Assembly (NCBI GenBank): GCA_035686205.1
Contig: DASRZQ010000208.1
Coordinates: forward strand, 1-46,815
DNA: 46,815 nt
Direction: 5' to 3'
From: CAIWTU01 sp035686205
GTDB lineage: Bacteria; Desulfobacterota; Desulfuromonadia; Geobacterales; Geobacteraceae
A model generated the notes under the pieces. The model saw only the letters and a list, made by a program, of their open reading frames with translations. It was not told the DNA's origin and did no database searches. The position numbers were made by a program, and so were the translations under genes. Numbering within the stretch: position 1 is the stretch's first letter; every line of letters starts with the position of its first letter. Of this stretch, positions 33,886 through 42,391 are shown piece after piece.

Positions 33886-34193
33886 ATGATTTCATTTAAA
33901 GCCTGATAGTATATCGGCATAGAAAAATATGCAAACAGCACATTTTTCCTTAGCAATGAAATAATCATTCAACTTTTCTCTTTATTTGCCGAAGAAATTA
34001 ACTATGCTTTTTGCTAATTCACGTTTTGCATCGTCTGAAGCGTTGTCGCAATTTGTTTTGTCATCTATTATTATCCACAAAACAGGTAAAATCAGAATAT
34101 TAAATTTAGTTTCTTTTTTATGTGTGGTATTTAAGTTTAATGATGCATAGCATAGTCTTTATTATTGATTCTTTGTCATTCCAGGGATTTTAA
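33886..34193. other. AT-rich intergenic region
   Basis: 308 AT-rich bases between the DUF6178-like gene and the HD-GYP regulator. An AGGGA 8 bases before ATG 34194 serves as ribosome site. I see no hairpin with T-tract, no consensus promoter and no protein-like frame. Confidence 0.5.
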
Positions 34194-35333
34194 ATGACGA
34201 ACCGTGAAAATAAAAATACCATCCTCGTGGTTGATGATGACCCGTATGTGCTTGAATCGGTAACCGCTTTGCTTGATCAATGCGGTTATGTGGTTGTTTC
34301 ATGCGGCAATGCCGAACAGGCAATGGCCAAACTGCAGGAAACCGGTGTGGATACGGTTCTTACAGATATCAAGATGCCCGTTATAACCGGGATTGAACTT
34401 CTGGAAATAATTCATAATCTGAACCCCGATATCCCGGTTATCCTCATGACCGCATATGCTGAGTTGGAAATAGCGGTCGAAGCTTTAAAAAAAGGAGCCT
34501 TCGACTTTATCATCAAACCTTACAAACCCACGTACCTGCTTCACTCGATAGAAAAAGCCGTAAAATACAACAGGCTTATTCTAATAGAAAAAAATTACAA
34601 ATACATGCTGAAAGACACTGTTGACAAAAGGACCCAGGAATTGGCCGATGCCCTTAGAATGGTCAAAAATATCAGTGTTGAAATAATTGAAAGATTGACG
34701 GCCGTAGCGGAATTCAGGGACACCGACACCGGTTCGCATATTTCCCGCATAGGACTTTATGCCAGCAGGATCGCCAGTTCATTGCATATGCCGGCGGACT
34801 TCATTGAAAACATCACTTTTGCCAGCCCTATGCACGATCTGGGGAAAATAGGGATATCCGACAACATTCTTCTTAAACCCGGACCATTAACCAAAGATGA
34901 ATTTGAAATGATGAAAGCTCATACGACCATAGGTGAGAAAATGCTTTCAGGATCAACATATCCCGTTCTCCAAATGGCCGGTTCAATAGCATTGAATCAT
35001 CATGAGAGATGGGACGGGACCGGATATCCCAGGGGGTTGCGTGGTGAAGACATTCCGGTCGAAGGCAGGATAGTCATGCTTGTTGACCAGTATGACGCAT
35101 TGCGCAGCAAGAGACCGTATAAAGAAAGCGCCGACCATGAAACAGTTGTAAAAATAATAACGGAAGGTGACGGGAGAACATTACCGGACCATTTTGAACC
35201 GAAAATATTAGAATCTTTTATCAAGCATGCCGACGAATTCAACGAGATTTTTCTTTCACACCAGGATACGAGTATCAGCATTCCCGACTTGGAACTGATA
35301 AACAGACATCAAGCAATCGGACAGTTTGTCTGA
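34194..35333 (+). CDS. Response regulator with HD-GYP domain (c-di-GMP phosphodiesterase)
   Basis: 379-aa two-domain regulator. The receiver (residues about 9-125) has ILVVDDDPYVLESV, phospho-acceptor Asp in VLTDIKMPVITG and FIIKPYKP. The HD-GYP domain (about 165-350) has HISRIGLYA, the metal-binding HD in MHDLGKIGI, ILLKPGPLTKDEFEMM, HHERWDGTGYPRGLRG (the GYP motif) and RIVMLVDQYDALRSKRPY. All metal ligands seem present, so it should degrade cyclic di-GMP when phosphorylated. A single-gene unit; its cognate kinase is not next to it. It is convergent with the NlpC/P60 gene across a shared hairpin. Confidence 0.94.
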   Translation: MTNRENKNTILVVDDDPYVLESVTALLDQCGYVVVSCGNAEQAMAKLQETGVDTVLTDIKMPVITGIELLEIIHNLNPDIPVILMTAYAELEIAVEALKKGAFDFIIKPYKPTYLLHSIEKAVKYNRLILIEKNYKYMLKDTVDKRTQELADALRMVKNISVEIIERLTAVAEFRDTDTGSHISRIGLYASRIASSLHMPADFIENITFASPMHDLGKIGISDNILLKPGPLTKDEFEMMKAHTTIGEKMLSGSTYPVLQMAGSIALNHHERWDGTGYPRGLRGEDIPVEGRIVMLVDQYDALRSKRPYKESADHETVVKIITEGDGRTLPDHFEPKILESFIKHADEFNEIFLSHQDTSISIPDLELINRHQAIGQFV

Positions 35334-35367
35334 TTTCTGTTTTTTTGTTCAAGCTCCTGTTTCGCTC

Positions 35368-35403
35368 AAAAAAAAACCGGTCATGGACTATGTCCATAAC
35401 CGG
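35368..35403 (-). terminator. Strong intrinsic terminator of the LysM-NlpC/P60 gene
   Basis: A near-perfect 12-base stem with a 3-base loop (CCGGTTATGGAC/GTCCATGACCGG as read on -) at 35377-35403, followed on the - strand by nine T. On the + strand there is no T-tract, so it serves mainly the - strand gene. Confidence 0.9.
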
Positions 35404-35427
35404 CACCAAACAAAAACATAAGTTACG

Positions 35428-36483
35428 CTATTGCAAATTCCGGCTGTCGAGATTTATGCCAAGGGTGTCGTTCTTCACCACATCCTCTTCTTTTTCCTCT
35501 TCTACTCCAGTGCCGGCCAGGAGTTCCTCCAACTTGGCAAACTGCGGGCTGACCTTGGCCAGTCTCTTTGCCCCGATGAAACGGGAACGGTAATAACTTG
35601 TAATCGGAGATATAACTACCTTGCGGTCACGTGAAGACGCATGGATCATCTTGTTGTCACCGAGATAAATTCCCACATGGGAAGGATAAGGTGCATATGT
35701 GTGGAAGAAAAGCAGGTCTCCCTTCTGCAAATCGTAAACATTCACTTTTTCCCCAACCCAGTATTGCTCCCGTGCAGTCCTGGGAAGAGGCACTTGAAGC
35801 TCCCTGAAAACATTCTGAACAAAACCGGAGCAATCGATTCCATTTCTGCTCGTACCGCCAAAACGGTACCTGGTACCAAGGAAACTGTAGGCGGTTTTTT
35901 TCAGTCTTTTCGAAGCATCGAGTGACGACTCAATATTCTTGCTCAGATCAACTTTCTTTTCAGGATCAAAATCAGTCAGTTCCGCCAAAGTTTGATCAGA
36001 CTGGTTGTCTTCGAAGACCGGAACACTTCGTGTAAATTCCTTCTTCGCAACGACTCTGACCGGCTTTTCCGCCGGCTCCGCTTCCTTCAGGACCAGAATC
36101 CTTCCGGGTTTCAGCCTTTTACCGCTCAGTTTGTTCAAACGTTTCAGTTCATCAACTGAAATTCCCGCTCTTTTGGCCACTCTTGCCAGACTGTCCCCTT
36201 TTTTAACCCTGTAGGTCGCCCCGGCAATTCTCTGTTTTCCGCTTTCCTCGACATTCCCGGCACTTGCAGTCCTTGGTGGGATAACCAGAACATCACCGTT
36301 TTTGATGTGCGTACTCACAAGATTGTTCGCTGACTTAATGTCATTGACCGAAACATGATATCTTTTGGCGAGTGAATATAAGGAATCGTTTTTCTTGACT
36401 TTATGGGTCTTGGCGGCAAGAGCGAAAGACGGGAAGGCGGCAACGATAAGACATAGTACAAATAACGAAATACTATTCTTCAT
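35428..36483 (-). CDS. LysM-LysM-NlpC/P60 peptidoglycan endopeptidase
   Basis: 351-aa exported wall hydrolase. Signal peptide MKNSISLFVLCLIVAAFPSF ending near ALAA. Two LysM modules bind peptidoglycan: THKVKKNDSLYSLAKRYHVS (about 25-70) and YRVKKGDSLARVAKRAGIS (about 88-135). The C-terminal NlpC/P60 domain has nucleophile Cys in GIDCSGFVQNVFRE, then LPRTAREQYWVG, DLLFFH and the catalytic His in SHVGIYLGDNKMIHAS. Such enzymes cut the D-Glu to diamino acid bond in stem peptides during growth or division. I use ATG 36483 (AGGAGG just upstream) rather than the earlier in-frame start. A consensus promoter lies at 36535-36563 and a strong terminator follows. Confidence 0.94.
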   Translation of the reverse strand: MKNSISLFVLCLIVAAFPSFALAAKTHKVKKNDSLYSLAKRYHVSVNDIKSANNLVSTHIKNGDVLVIPPRTASAGNVEESGKQRIAGATYRVKKGDSLARVAKRAGISVDELKRLNKLSGKRLKPGRILVLKEAEPAEKPVRVVAKKEFTRSVPVFEDNQSDQTLAELTDFDPEKKVDLSKNIESSLDASKRLKKTAYSFLGTRYRFGGTSRNGIDCSGFVQNVFRELQVPLPRTAREQYWVGEKVNVYDLQKGDLLFFHTYAPYPSHVGIYLGDNKMIHASSRDRKVVISPITSYYRSRFIGAKRLAKVSPQFAKLEELLAGTGVEEEKEEDVVKNDTLGINLDSRNLQ

Positions 36484-36534
36484 GGCCCCTCCTTTTTTGA
36501 TAAAAAACAAAACACGATTTTAAAATTTTGCATG

Positions 36535-36563
36535 TTTATACTACCAAAACGTTTATATGTCAA
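36535..36563 (-). promoter_or_regulatory. Consensus sigma70 promoter of the LysM-NlpC/P60 gene
   Basis: On the - strand, TTGACA (36558-36563), a 17-base spacer and TATAAA (36535-36540), located 20 bases after the diadenylate cyclase stop. Confidence 0.85.
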
Positions 36564-36583
36564 CACCGAATGCAAAACATGTT

Positions 36584-37993
36584 CTATCGCGCCACGGACA
36601 TCCTGACCCTGACACTCCCGTCCAAAAGGATTCTGACCTGTGAAGCAGGAAGAATCAGCTTTCTTTCAACTGTTTCACTTTGATGAATTGCTGAAAGATT
36701 GATTTCCTCGGTTTTTATAGCCTCCAGTTTTGACAAAATGCCTTCAGAACCTTCAACCAGGACGGAGGACGGCTCGATCTTGATTTTTCTTAATCTCTGC
36801 TTACCTTCTAACTTTCCAACCAGATTAGCTTCAACCGGCAGCCATTTCCGGGCTTTTTTCTCTATTGTTACTTTCAGAATGGGCGGCTTGATACGGTTTA
36901 CGATGACTCCCGACGGTAGTTTTATATCTTCCTTTTTTACGACAATGTTGTTGTTGCCTTCCTTTGCCTGCGAAAGATCAACTTCGGCAACAACCTCTCC
37001 TTCTTTAGGCGTCGGGATAAGGCCGGAAAATGTTTTCAACTGCACTTCCAGCTCATCGGGTGAAGTCTTCGTAAGAAGAAAACCCTCAGGAAGATTCCGA
37101 AATGTCGCGGGCACGAAAATATTGGTGATTTCACCTTCTCGGGCGGTAATAATAAGCCAGGTCGTAAAAACCAGCAATACAGTTATCAGCTTGGGCCAGA
37201 AATTTCGGTAGAGCCGCTTCCACGCAAAAGGCTTTGCGGTTTCCTGAACGGGAGAATACAGCACGGCATTCAAAAGGCCGGCAAGTTGTTCCGGAGTATC
37301 GACCTTCCGCAGATTTCCGGACAAAGCCAGCGAAACCACGCCTCTTTCCTCGGATACAACTACCACGGCGGCGTCGCAACGTTCAGAAAGGCCTATGGCA
37401 GCCCTGTGTCTGGTCCCGTAATATTGCGGTATATCTGAATTAACTGATAGTGGCAAGTGGGCTGACGCCTGGTAAACCCTGCCATGACGGATAATAACGG
37501 CGCCGTCATGGAGTGGCGTGCCGTCTTTGAATATGCTGCCGAGCAATTGACCGCTTACGACGCAATCGAGGAGAATTCCATGAAGCAAATATTCGTCTAT
37601 CGGCTCTTTACGCTGAAAGACGATAAGAGCTCCGGTTTTCCCCGCCGCCATGGAAAAAATCGAGTTGGACAACTCGACAAGATCCAACTGTTGTCCGGAA
37701 TCCTGCCGGCCGAAAAAATTGCGTAATGGACTGAAGCGATACAGCGCCTGGCGGATTTCCGCCTGGAATATAACGATAATCAGAACAAAAAGCGCGGTCC
37801 CAATCTCTTGAAGAATCCAGCTGGTCATGAAGAAGCCGAAATTCTTGGTTATCAGGTACAAAACTCCAAGTGAGCCCAAACCGATGACAACCTGGAAGGC
37901 TTTCGTATTCTTAAACCATCCGTATAACTGGTATACTAGGAGGCTCATTATTATGATATCGACAATATCCTGCCACCTAATAAAGGAGAGCAA
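36584..37993 (-). CDS. Diadenylate cyclase CdaA fused to YbbR (CdaR-like) domains
   Basis: 469-aa fusion. Residues 1-245 match CdaA: three N-terminal membrane helices (about 9-25, 33-50, 60-78), then the DAC domain with DGA at 163-165 (LHDGAVIIRHGRV), RHR at 195-197 (YYGTRHRAAIGLSERCDAAV) and VVVSEERGVVSLALSGNL. Both catalytic motifs are intact, so c-di-AMP synthesis from two ATP is expected. A further membrane helix (about 267-284) leads to extracytoplasmic YbbR repeats (about 285-469, with VPATFRNLPEGF, then VEVDLSQAKEGNNNI and PSSVLVEGSEGILSKLEAIK). In Firmicutes these parts are separate neighbouring genes, cdaA and cdaR. Start is TTG 37993 with AAAGGGG 6 bases ahead. Confidence 0.9.
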   Translation of the reverse strand: MLSFIRWQDIVDIIIMSLLVYQLYGWFKNTKAFQVVIGLGSLGVLYLITKNFGFFMTSWILQEIGTALFVLIIVIFQAEIRQALYRFSPLRNFFGRQDSGQQLDLVELSNSIFSMAAGKTGALIVFQRKEPIDEYLLHGILLDCVVSGQLLGSIFKDGTPLHDGAVIIRHGRVYQASAHLPLSVNSDIPQYYGTRHRAAIGLSERCDAAVVVVSEERGVVSLALSGNLRKVDTPEQLAGLLNAVLYSPVQETAKPFAWKRLYRNFWPKLITVLLVFTTWLIITAREGEITNIFVPATFRNLPEGFLLTKTSPDELEVQLKTFSGLIPTPKEGEVVAEVDLSQAKEGNNNIVVKKEDIKLPSGVIVNRIKPPILKVTIEKKARKWLPVEANLVGKLEGKQRLRKIKIEPSSVLVEGSEGILSKLEAIKTEEINLSAIHQSETVERKLILPASQVRILLDGSVRVRMSVAR

Positions 37994-38228
37994 TTTTTAC
38001 CCCTTTAATCTTCTTTGGACAAAACTTTTTTGATTTTTTCCGGCCATTCCCTTTGCGCGGTTTCCGGTTGCATTATCGTAACGTTTAATCCGTTCTTTTC
38101 GCTTTACAGCCGCGTGCCGGACAATATATGGTTATGAGGGCTTTGCTCCGGATATGACCCGGAATTACGTTGCGGATGAAAACTGAAAAGGATTTAATAC
38201 CATTTTTGGTCTTAAAAGGACAGAGTAA

Positions 38229-38954
38229 ATGTTTGAAATGACAAATAAAGGCAAGCGTGTTCGCGAGATGTTCAAGGGAATCGCCTCACGGTACGATTTC
38301 CTCAACAGATTGCTGAGCTTCGGCATAGATACCCACTGGCGCAGATTTGTCGCCGGACAGATCGATTATGGAAAGGGAGGAAGCATCCTTGACGCCGCTA
38401 CGGGCACCGGCGACATGGCACTGCGCATTGCGGCGACCGCTCCTCCTTCTGTCCGCATCGTGGGGATGGATTTCTGCGAGGAAATGATTGAGTTAGCCAG
38501 GGTCAAAACGATAAACTCACGAAACTCGGAGCGCATTGCATTTGCGGTTGCACCATGCGAAATGATCCCTTTTCGGGATTGTACGTTTGATTCAGTCACA
38601 ATAGCTTTTGGAATCAGAAATCTGGACAACAGGGTTGAGGGCCTGAAAGAAATATGCAGGGTTCTCAAACCCGGCGGGAAAATGGTGATACTGGAATTTT
38701 CGGCCCCCGGAAACGGGTTTTTGGGCTTGCTTTATGGATGGTATTTTAGAAAAGCTCTTCCTCTCATCGGGGGGGTTGTATCAGATTCCAGCGCTTACAG
38801 ATATTTACCGGAATCAGTCTATGAATTCCCGTCGCGGGAAGATTTCAAGGAAATCATCTCTTTTTCAGGATTTGTCGAAATAACTCACCAAGACCTGACT
38901 GCGGGAATCGTAACCGTCTTTACCGGCATGAAACCGCCCGTCAGTAGTAGCTAA
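38229..38954 (+). CDS. ubiE: Demethylmenaquinone/ubiquinone C-methyltransferase
   Basis: 241-aa UbiE/MenG methyltransferase, usual length. Family signatures: VREMFKGIASRYDFLNRLLSFG, the SAM motif ILDAATGTGDMALRIA, FDSVTIAFGIRNLDN and LEFSAPGNGFLGLLYGWYF, SSAYRYLPESVYEFP. It methylates the quinone ring in the last steps of menaquinone (or ubiquinone) synthesis; for an anaerobe-type Desulfobacterota, menaquinone is the likely product, so menG is an equal name. AAGGA lies ahead of ATG 38229. Divergent from the diadenylate cyclase across a 235-base gap; no operon partner is visible. Confidence 0.93.
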   Translation: MFEMTNKGKRVREMFKGIASRYDFLNRLLSFGIDTHWRRFVAGQIDYGKGGSILDAATGTGDMALRIAATAPPSVRIVGMDFCEEMIELARVKTINSRNSERIAFAVAPCEMIPFRDCTFDSVTIAFGIRNLDNRVEGLKEICRVLKPGGKMVILEFSAPGNGFLGLLYGWYFRKALPLIGGVVSDSSAYRYLPESVYEFPSREDFKEIISFSGFVEITHQDLTAGIVTVFTGMKPPVSSS

Positions 38955-38992
38955 AAGCGTGAAAACATGTCTTCTACAGGCTGGTTCAGGTT

Positions 38993-39175
38993 TTAAATTT
39001 TTACCATTTCATTTATTTTAAGTTCAAGATCGTCAATATTGATTCTGGACACTTTCCCGTCCAGTTCTTCGCAACGTACAATGCCGTCTTCCACCCATTT
39101 CAGGATTATCGACTTTTTAACGCCGAATTTGGATTCCGCCTCATCCAATGTGCACCAGTTCTTCAATAAAGACAT
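38993..39175 (-). CDS. Small helix-turn-helix (MerR/excisionase-like) protein
   Basis: 60-aa protein with a single MerR- or Xis-like winged helix: WCTLDEAESKFGVKKSIILK, WVEDGIVRCEEL, then a short beta wing VSRINIDDLELKI. GGGGAG lies upstream of the ATG. It stands alone between ubiE and yggT and is divergent from yggT. It lacks any effector domain. Such short proteins act as recombination directionality factors or tiny regulators, but no phage or integrase gene is near. Function unknown; the coding call rests on the clear HTH pattern and ribosome site. Confidence 0.78.
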   Translation of the reverse strand: MSLLKNWCTLDEAESKFGVKKSIILKWVEDGIVRCEELDGKVSRINIDDLELKINEMVKI

Positions 39176-39277
39176 GTTATATCTCCCCTCAGTAAAATTA
39201 TATCTGTCTTTCCATCTTTGACAAACAATTCATACATAACATGGTTCAAGTTCAAAGGTACCTAAAGTCCGGCAAAC

Positions 39278-39306
39278 TTGACATATCCGGGCTTTTTCTG
39301 TATAAA
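39278..39306 (+). promoter_or_regulatory. Consensus sigma70 promoter of the yggT-divIVA-yggU-CBS operon
   Basis: TTGACA (39278-39283), a 17-base spacer and TATAAA (39301-39306), 36 bases before the yggT start. Confidence 0.85.
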
Positions 39307-39342
39307 CATGCAGATGTAAATAAGAATTTGATTGGAGTTTGA

Positions 39343-39660
39343 ATGTTCATCCTGGCCAATTTTTTGAACGCCATTGCCTATATCCTCGAATTCAGCATTA
39401 ATATATACATGTACATAATCATCGCCAGAGCCATTATATCCTGGGTCAATCCCGATCCGTACAACCCTATAGTCCGTTTCCTATACAGGTCAACAGACCC
39501 GGTGCTGAACCGTGTCAGGAGATTCCTTCCGGATTTGGGCGGGCTTGATATTTCCCCGGTCATAGTTATTTTAATAATCATTTTCCTTCAAAAGTTCGTT
39601 GTCAATTCAATTTTCGAACTGGTAAACAGAATGAAATTCGGGATTGGAGTCTTGCCATGA
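39343..39660 (+). CDS. YggT family membrane protein
   Basis: 105-aa integral membrane protein with two hydrophobic helices (about 5-35 and 68-95). Between them lies the family stretch ARAIISWVNPDPYNPIVRFL, YRSTDPVLNRVRRFLP. YggT proteins occur beside division genes in many bacteria; in plants and cyanobacteria relatives shape membranes and nucleoid or cytochrome assembly. TTGGAG precedes the ATG. Its stop overlaps the divIVA start (ATGA), so the two are translationally coupled. First gene of a four-gene operon with a consensus promoter. Confidence 0.93.
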   Translation: MFILANFLNAIAYILEFSINIYMYIIIARAIISWVNPDPYNPIVRFLYRSTDPVLNRVRRFLPDLGGLDISPVIVILIIIFLQKFVVNSIFELVNRMKFGIGVLP

Positions 39661-40106
39661 AAATTACCCCTCTCGATATCCAGCAGCAGCAGTTTAAGGG
39701 AAAGGTATTCGGCGGCCTCAATCCCGAAGAAGTTGATACTTTTCTCCAGTTGGTGGCCAAAGAAATGGAAGACATTATTCGGGAAAACGGCGAACTCAAG
39801 GAGCAAATCCGGAGAGCAGCCGCGACCAAGGAAGAAATGGTCCAAAGGGAAAAGGAACTGCGCGAGACATTACTGGCTGCCCAGCGCGTTATAGAAGAAA
39901 TGAAAAATAATGCGCAAAAGGAAGCCGATCTCATATTGGCCGAGGCAGAGATAAAAGCGGACAGGATGCTTGCCGACGGTGAAAACCGTCTGATACAATT
40001 GAATAACGAAATTCAGGAACTGCAGAGACAGAAGCTGCAGTTTGAATCTTCGCTGAAATCACTTTTGGATTCATACTACAAAATGCTCACCCTGAATGAA
40101 CAGTAA
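39657..40106 (+). CDS. divIVA: DivIVA-domain protein
   Basis: 149-aa coiled-coil protein. The N-terminal membrane-binding domain shows ITPLDIQQQQFKGKVFGGLN followed by PEEVDTFLQLVAKEMEDII, then a long coiled coil (about 45-145) with regular heptads. DivIVA proteins sense negative membrane curvature and recruit division or pole factors; this is best known in Gram-positives and also occurs in Desulfobacterota. It overlaps yggT by 4 bases and the next gene by 11. The length is at the short end for the family, so it may lack the tail used for tetramer bundling. Confidence 0.92.
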   Translation: MKITPLDIQQQQFKGKVFGGLNPEEVDTFLQLVAKEMEDIIRENGELKEQIRRAAATKEEMVQREKELRETLLAAQRVIEEMKNNAQKEADLILAEAEIKADRMLADGENRLIQLNNEIQELQRQKLQFESSLKSLLDSYYKMLTLNEQ

Positions 40107-40419
40107 TACCCTGCAAGATCTTAAAATTTCTGAAACAAATGATGGGATTGTATTTTGCGTCTGGGTCCAGCCAAGGGCGTCCCGCAACGAACTGTGCGGA
40201 ATAAGCGGAAGCGAGCTCAAACTGCGCGTAACTTCCCCGCCGGTGGACGGTTCAGCAAACAAATTATGCACTGAGTTCCTGGCTGATGTTCTGGGGATTT
40301 CAAAAGCAAGAGTGTGTATCGTTCGTGGCGAAAAATCCAGGCACAAATTAGTAAAAGTGAATAATATAAATAAAGAAGAATTTTTCGCACTACTAAAGAA
40401 AAAATGGAGCTCTGAATGA
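40096..40419 (+). CDS. YggU/DUF167 family protein
   Basis: 107-aa small protein with the DUF167 pattern: VWVQPRASRNELCGISG, LKLRVTSPPVDGSANKLCTE, FLADVLGISKARVCIVRGEKSRHK. The fold is a compact alpha/beta domain; its biochemical function is not known. It commonly follows yggT, as here. It overlaps divIVA by 11 bases and its stop overlaps the start of the CBS gene (ATGA). Likely translated by coupling. Confidence 0.92.
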   Translation: MNSNTLQDLKISETNDGIVFCVWVQPRASRNELCGISGSELKLRVTSPPVDGSANKLCTEFLADVLGISKARVCIVRGEKSRHKLVKVNNINKEEFFALLKKKWSSE

Positions 40420-40880
40420 AAGCCAAAGAAATAATGGTATCCGAAGTCCCCTCGATCTCAAGAAAAGCTTCCGTAAAAGAAGCGGTTCTCATGCTGAAAA
40501 GCAACTTCGGAGATGAAAGCTTTTTGAATGCCGCCCCGGGTCTGGTTGTGGTGAACGAAAGCGGCGAACTTGCCGGAATGCTTACTCCTCTGACACTGAT
40601 AACCGCACTTCTGGAAAGTTCAGAGAAAGCCAAACATACAACGGTTGCACCCGCTAAATTTTTTGACGTTCTGTGCAGAAACATCGAAGATAAACTGGTA
40701 GAAGAAATTATGGAAAGGCAACCCATATCAGTAACCGAAGATGCCCTTATTCTGGACGTTGCGGAACTTTTCGTCAAGCACAGGTTCCAAAGGGTGCCGG
40801 TAGTGCGCAATAACAAAGTAGTTGGAATTGTATACCGAACGCCGCTGCTTTTTTACATGACAAAATGTTTTTTAAGGTAA
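40416..40880 (+). CDS. Tandem CBS-domain protein
   Basis: 154-aa protein made of two CBS motifs: MKAKEIMVSEVPSISRKASV ... and VEEIMERQPISVTEDALILD ... RFQRVPVVRNNKVVGIVYRT. CBS pairs bind adenine nucleotides and act as energy sensors; the partner is not encoded with it. The usual short first CBS is extended by about 30 residues between the two (LLESSEKAKHTTVAPAKFFD). Last gene of the yggT operon by overlap of 4 bases. Confidence 0.88.
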   Translation: MKAKEIMVSEVPSISRKASVKEAVLMLKSNFGDESFLNAAPGLVVVNESGELAGMLTPLTLITALLESSEKAKHTTVAPAKFFDVLCRNIEDKLVEEIMERQPISVTEDALILDVAELFVKHRFQRVPVVRNNKVVGIVYRTPLLFYMTKCFLR

Positions 40881-40998
40881 GTATCTGAAGCATGTATTGT
40901 TTTTAAGGAACTTTCAGCATCTTTATCACAAATTATCAGTTACCGGCTTATTTGTTTCGGCTCGTGTCGTTCGCTTTCATACAAAAACGGAAATGTGA

Positions 40999-41028
40999 TT
41001 GACAAATCCGGGACCAAATTCTTATATT
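40999..41028 (+). promoter_or_regulatory. Predicted sigma70 promoter of fmdB
   Basis: TTGACA (40999-41004), an 18-base spacer and TATATT (41023-41028), 30 bases before the chosen fmdB start. Confidence 0.78.
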
Positions 41029-41058
41029 AGTAAAAAAGAAATATTTGGAGGTCTGGAA

Positions 41059-41304
41059 ATGCCGTTATATGAGTTTCAGTGCGAAAGCTGTGAATATCAG
41101 TTCGAGTTGAGACAAAAATTTTCCGATGAGCCTGTCACTGAATGTCCCAAATGTGGAGGCCATGTCAAGAAGCTTATTTCTCAAAGCGCATTTGCCTTGA
41201 AAGGCAGCGGCTGGTATGCCGAGGGATATTCCAAAAACAGCGAAGCAAAGAAGCCGGCCTGCCCCGCTTCGGGCTCATGCGGATCATGTCCTTCCGCTGT
41301 TTAG
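41059..41304 (+). CDS. FmdB-type zinc-ribbon regulatory protein
   Basis: 81-aa protein starting MPLYEFQCESCEYQFELRQ with the zinc-ribbon pairs C-x2-C (CESC) and C-x2-C (CPKC), then KKLISQSAFALKGSGWYAEG and a Cys-rich tail (CPASGSCGSCPSA). FmdB-type proteins are small zinc-ribbon proteins, named after a putative regulator of formamidase. GGAGG at 41047-41051 lies 7 bases before ATG 41059; the earlier in-frame TTG at 40999 is inside the promoter -35 and is rejected. Monocistronic, with its own promoter and a strong terminator just after the stop. Confidence 0.92.
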   Translation: MPLYEFQCESCEYQFELRQKFSDEPVTECPKCGGHVKKLISQSAFALKGSGWYAEGYSKNSEAKKPACPASGSCGSCPSAV

Positions 41305-41312
41305 AGACTTGG

Positions 41313-41338
41313 GTCCCCCTCTCGGGGGACTTTTTTTT
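41313..41338 (+). terminator. Intrinsic terminator of fmdB
   Basis: GTCCCCC-TCTC-GGGGGAC, a perfect 7-base stem with a 4-base loop, followed by eight T, beginning 8 bases after the fmdB stop. Confidence 0.95.
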
Positions 41339-41424
41339 GCCGAAATATGTTTGCAATCTTTTCATAGCAATATTTTTCCACTTGTAAGTCCAATAAAATT
41401 TCAAACTCACACAGGAATGTTGAA

Positions 41425-42279
41425 ATGGCAATTATTATTGACGGAAAATCAATTGCCGGCAAGATACGCGGCGAAATAGCCATAGAAATAAATCGGCTGG
41501 AATCACAGTCGGTGAAACCGGGGCTCGCGGTTGTGCTGGTTGGAGATAATCCCGCCAGCAAGGTTTATGTGAGAATGAAAGAGAAGGCCTGCCACGATGT
41601 GGGAATTTTCTCCGAAGAATATAAACTGCCGGAAGAAACGTCTGAAAAGGAACTTGTCAGTCTCATTAACAGGCTCAACGACAAGAATGATATACATGGA
41701 ATTCTTGTTCAGCTTCCTCTGCCCAAACATATTAATGAGTCAAAAATCCTGGAAGCTATTTCTCCGGAAAAAGACGTTGATGGATTCCATCCCTATAACG
41801 TAGGCAGGCTTATAACCGGCAAACCGGTCTTTCAGCCGTGTACCCCTTACGGCATCATGGTCATGCTGAAGGAATCCGGCATCGATTTAACGGGGAAAGA
41901 AGTCGTAATTGTCGGGCGGTCTAATATAGTCGGCAAACCTGTCGCTTTCATGTGCTTGCAACAACATGCAACCGTAACTCTCTGCCACTCGAAAACCACA
42001 AACCTCCCGGATAAAATTAAGATGGCCGATGTCCTGATTGCTGCGGTCGGCAAACCGGAAATGATTAAAGGAGACTGGATAAAGGAAGGGGCCGTAGTTA
42101 TCGATGTCGGTGTTAACCGGACTGATGACGGCAAGCTGGTTGGAGACGTTGAGTTTTCAGTGGCTTCACAGCGGGCGTCCTACATAACCCCGGTGCCGGG
42201 CGGCGTTGGTCCCATGACTATCACCATGTTACTTTACAATACGCTTCAATCGGCAAAAAAGTTTGCTAAGGCTTCCTGA
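41425..42279 (+). CDS. folD: Bifunctional methylene-THF dehydrogenase / methenyl-THF cyclohydrolase
   Basis: 284-aa FolD, usual length. It interconverts 5,10-methylene-, methenyl- and 10-formyl-tetrahydrofolate with NADP(H) and supplies one-carbon units. Catalytic Tyr48-x3-Lys52 is in KVYVRMKEKACHDVGI. ILVQLPLPKHI, DVDGFHPYNVGRL and the NADP-binding VVIVGRSNIVGKP follow, and then the C-terminal TPVPGGVGPMTITML. AGGAA lies 7 bases ahead of ATG 41425. Monocistronic between the fmdB terminator and galU. All conserved residues appear intact. Confidence 0.97.
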   Translation: MAIIIDGKSIAGKIRGEIAIEINRLESQSVKPGLAVVLVGDNPASKVYVRMKEKACHDVGIFSEEYKLPEETSEKELVSLINRLNDKNDIHGILVQLPLPKHINESKILEAISPEKDVDGFHPYNVGRLITGKPVFQPCTPYGIMVMLKESGIDLTGKEVVIVGRSNIVGKPVAFMCLQQHATVTLCHSKTTNLPDKIKMADVLIAAVGKPEMIKGDWIKEGAVVIDVGVNRTDDGKLVGDVEFSVASQRASYITPVPGGVGPMTITMLLYNTLQSAKKFAKAS

Positions 42280-42391
42280 TATAAGTGTTATTTCAACTTC
42301 ACAAACAATCTATTCCCAAAGTCTTCAAGTTCGATATAATTATGCAAGCCGAAAAATATAAAGCGCTGAATCAGCGGAAATCGAGATAGCC

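Noticed and set aside
33777..33968. 63-residue frame on the - strand overlapping the DUF6178-like gene end
   Set aside because: Antisense to a real gene end, no ribosome site, and low-complexity hydrophobic sequence typical of AT-rich shadow frames.
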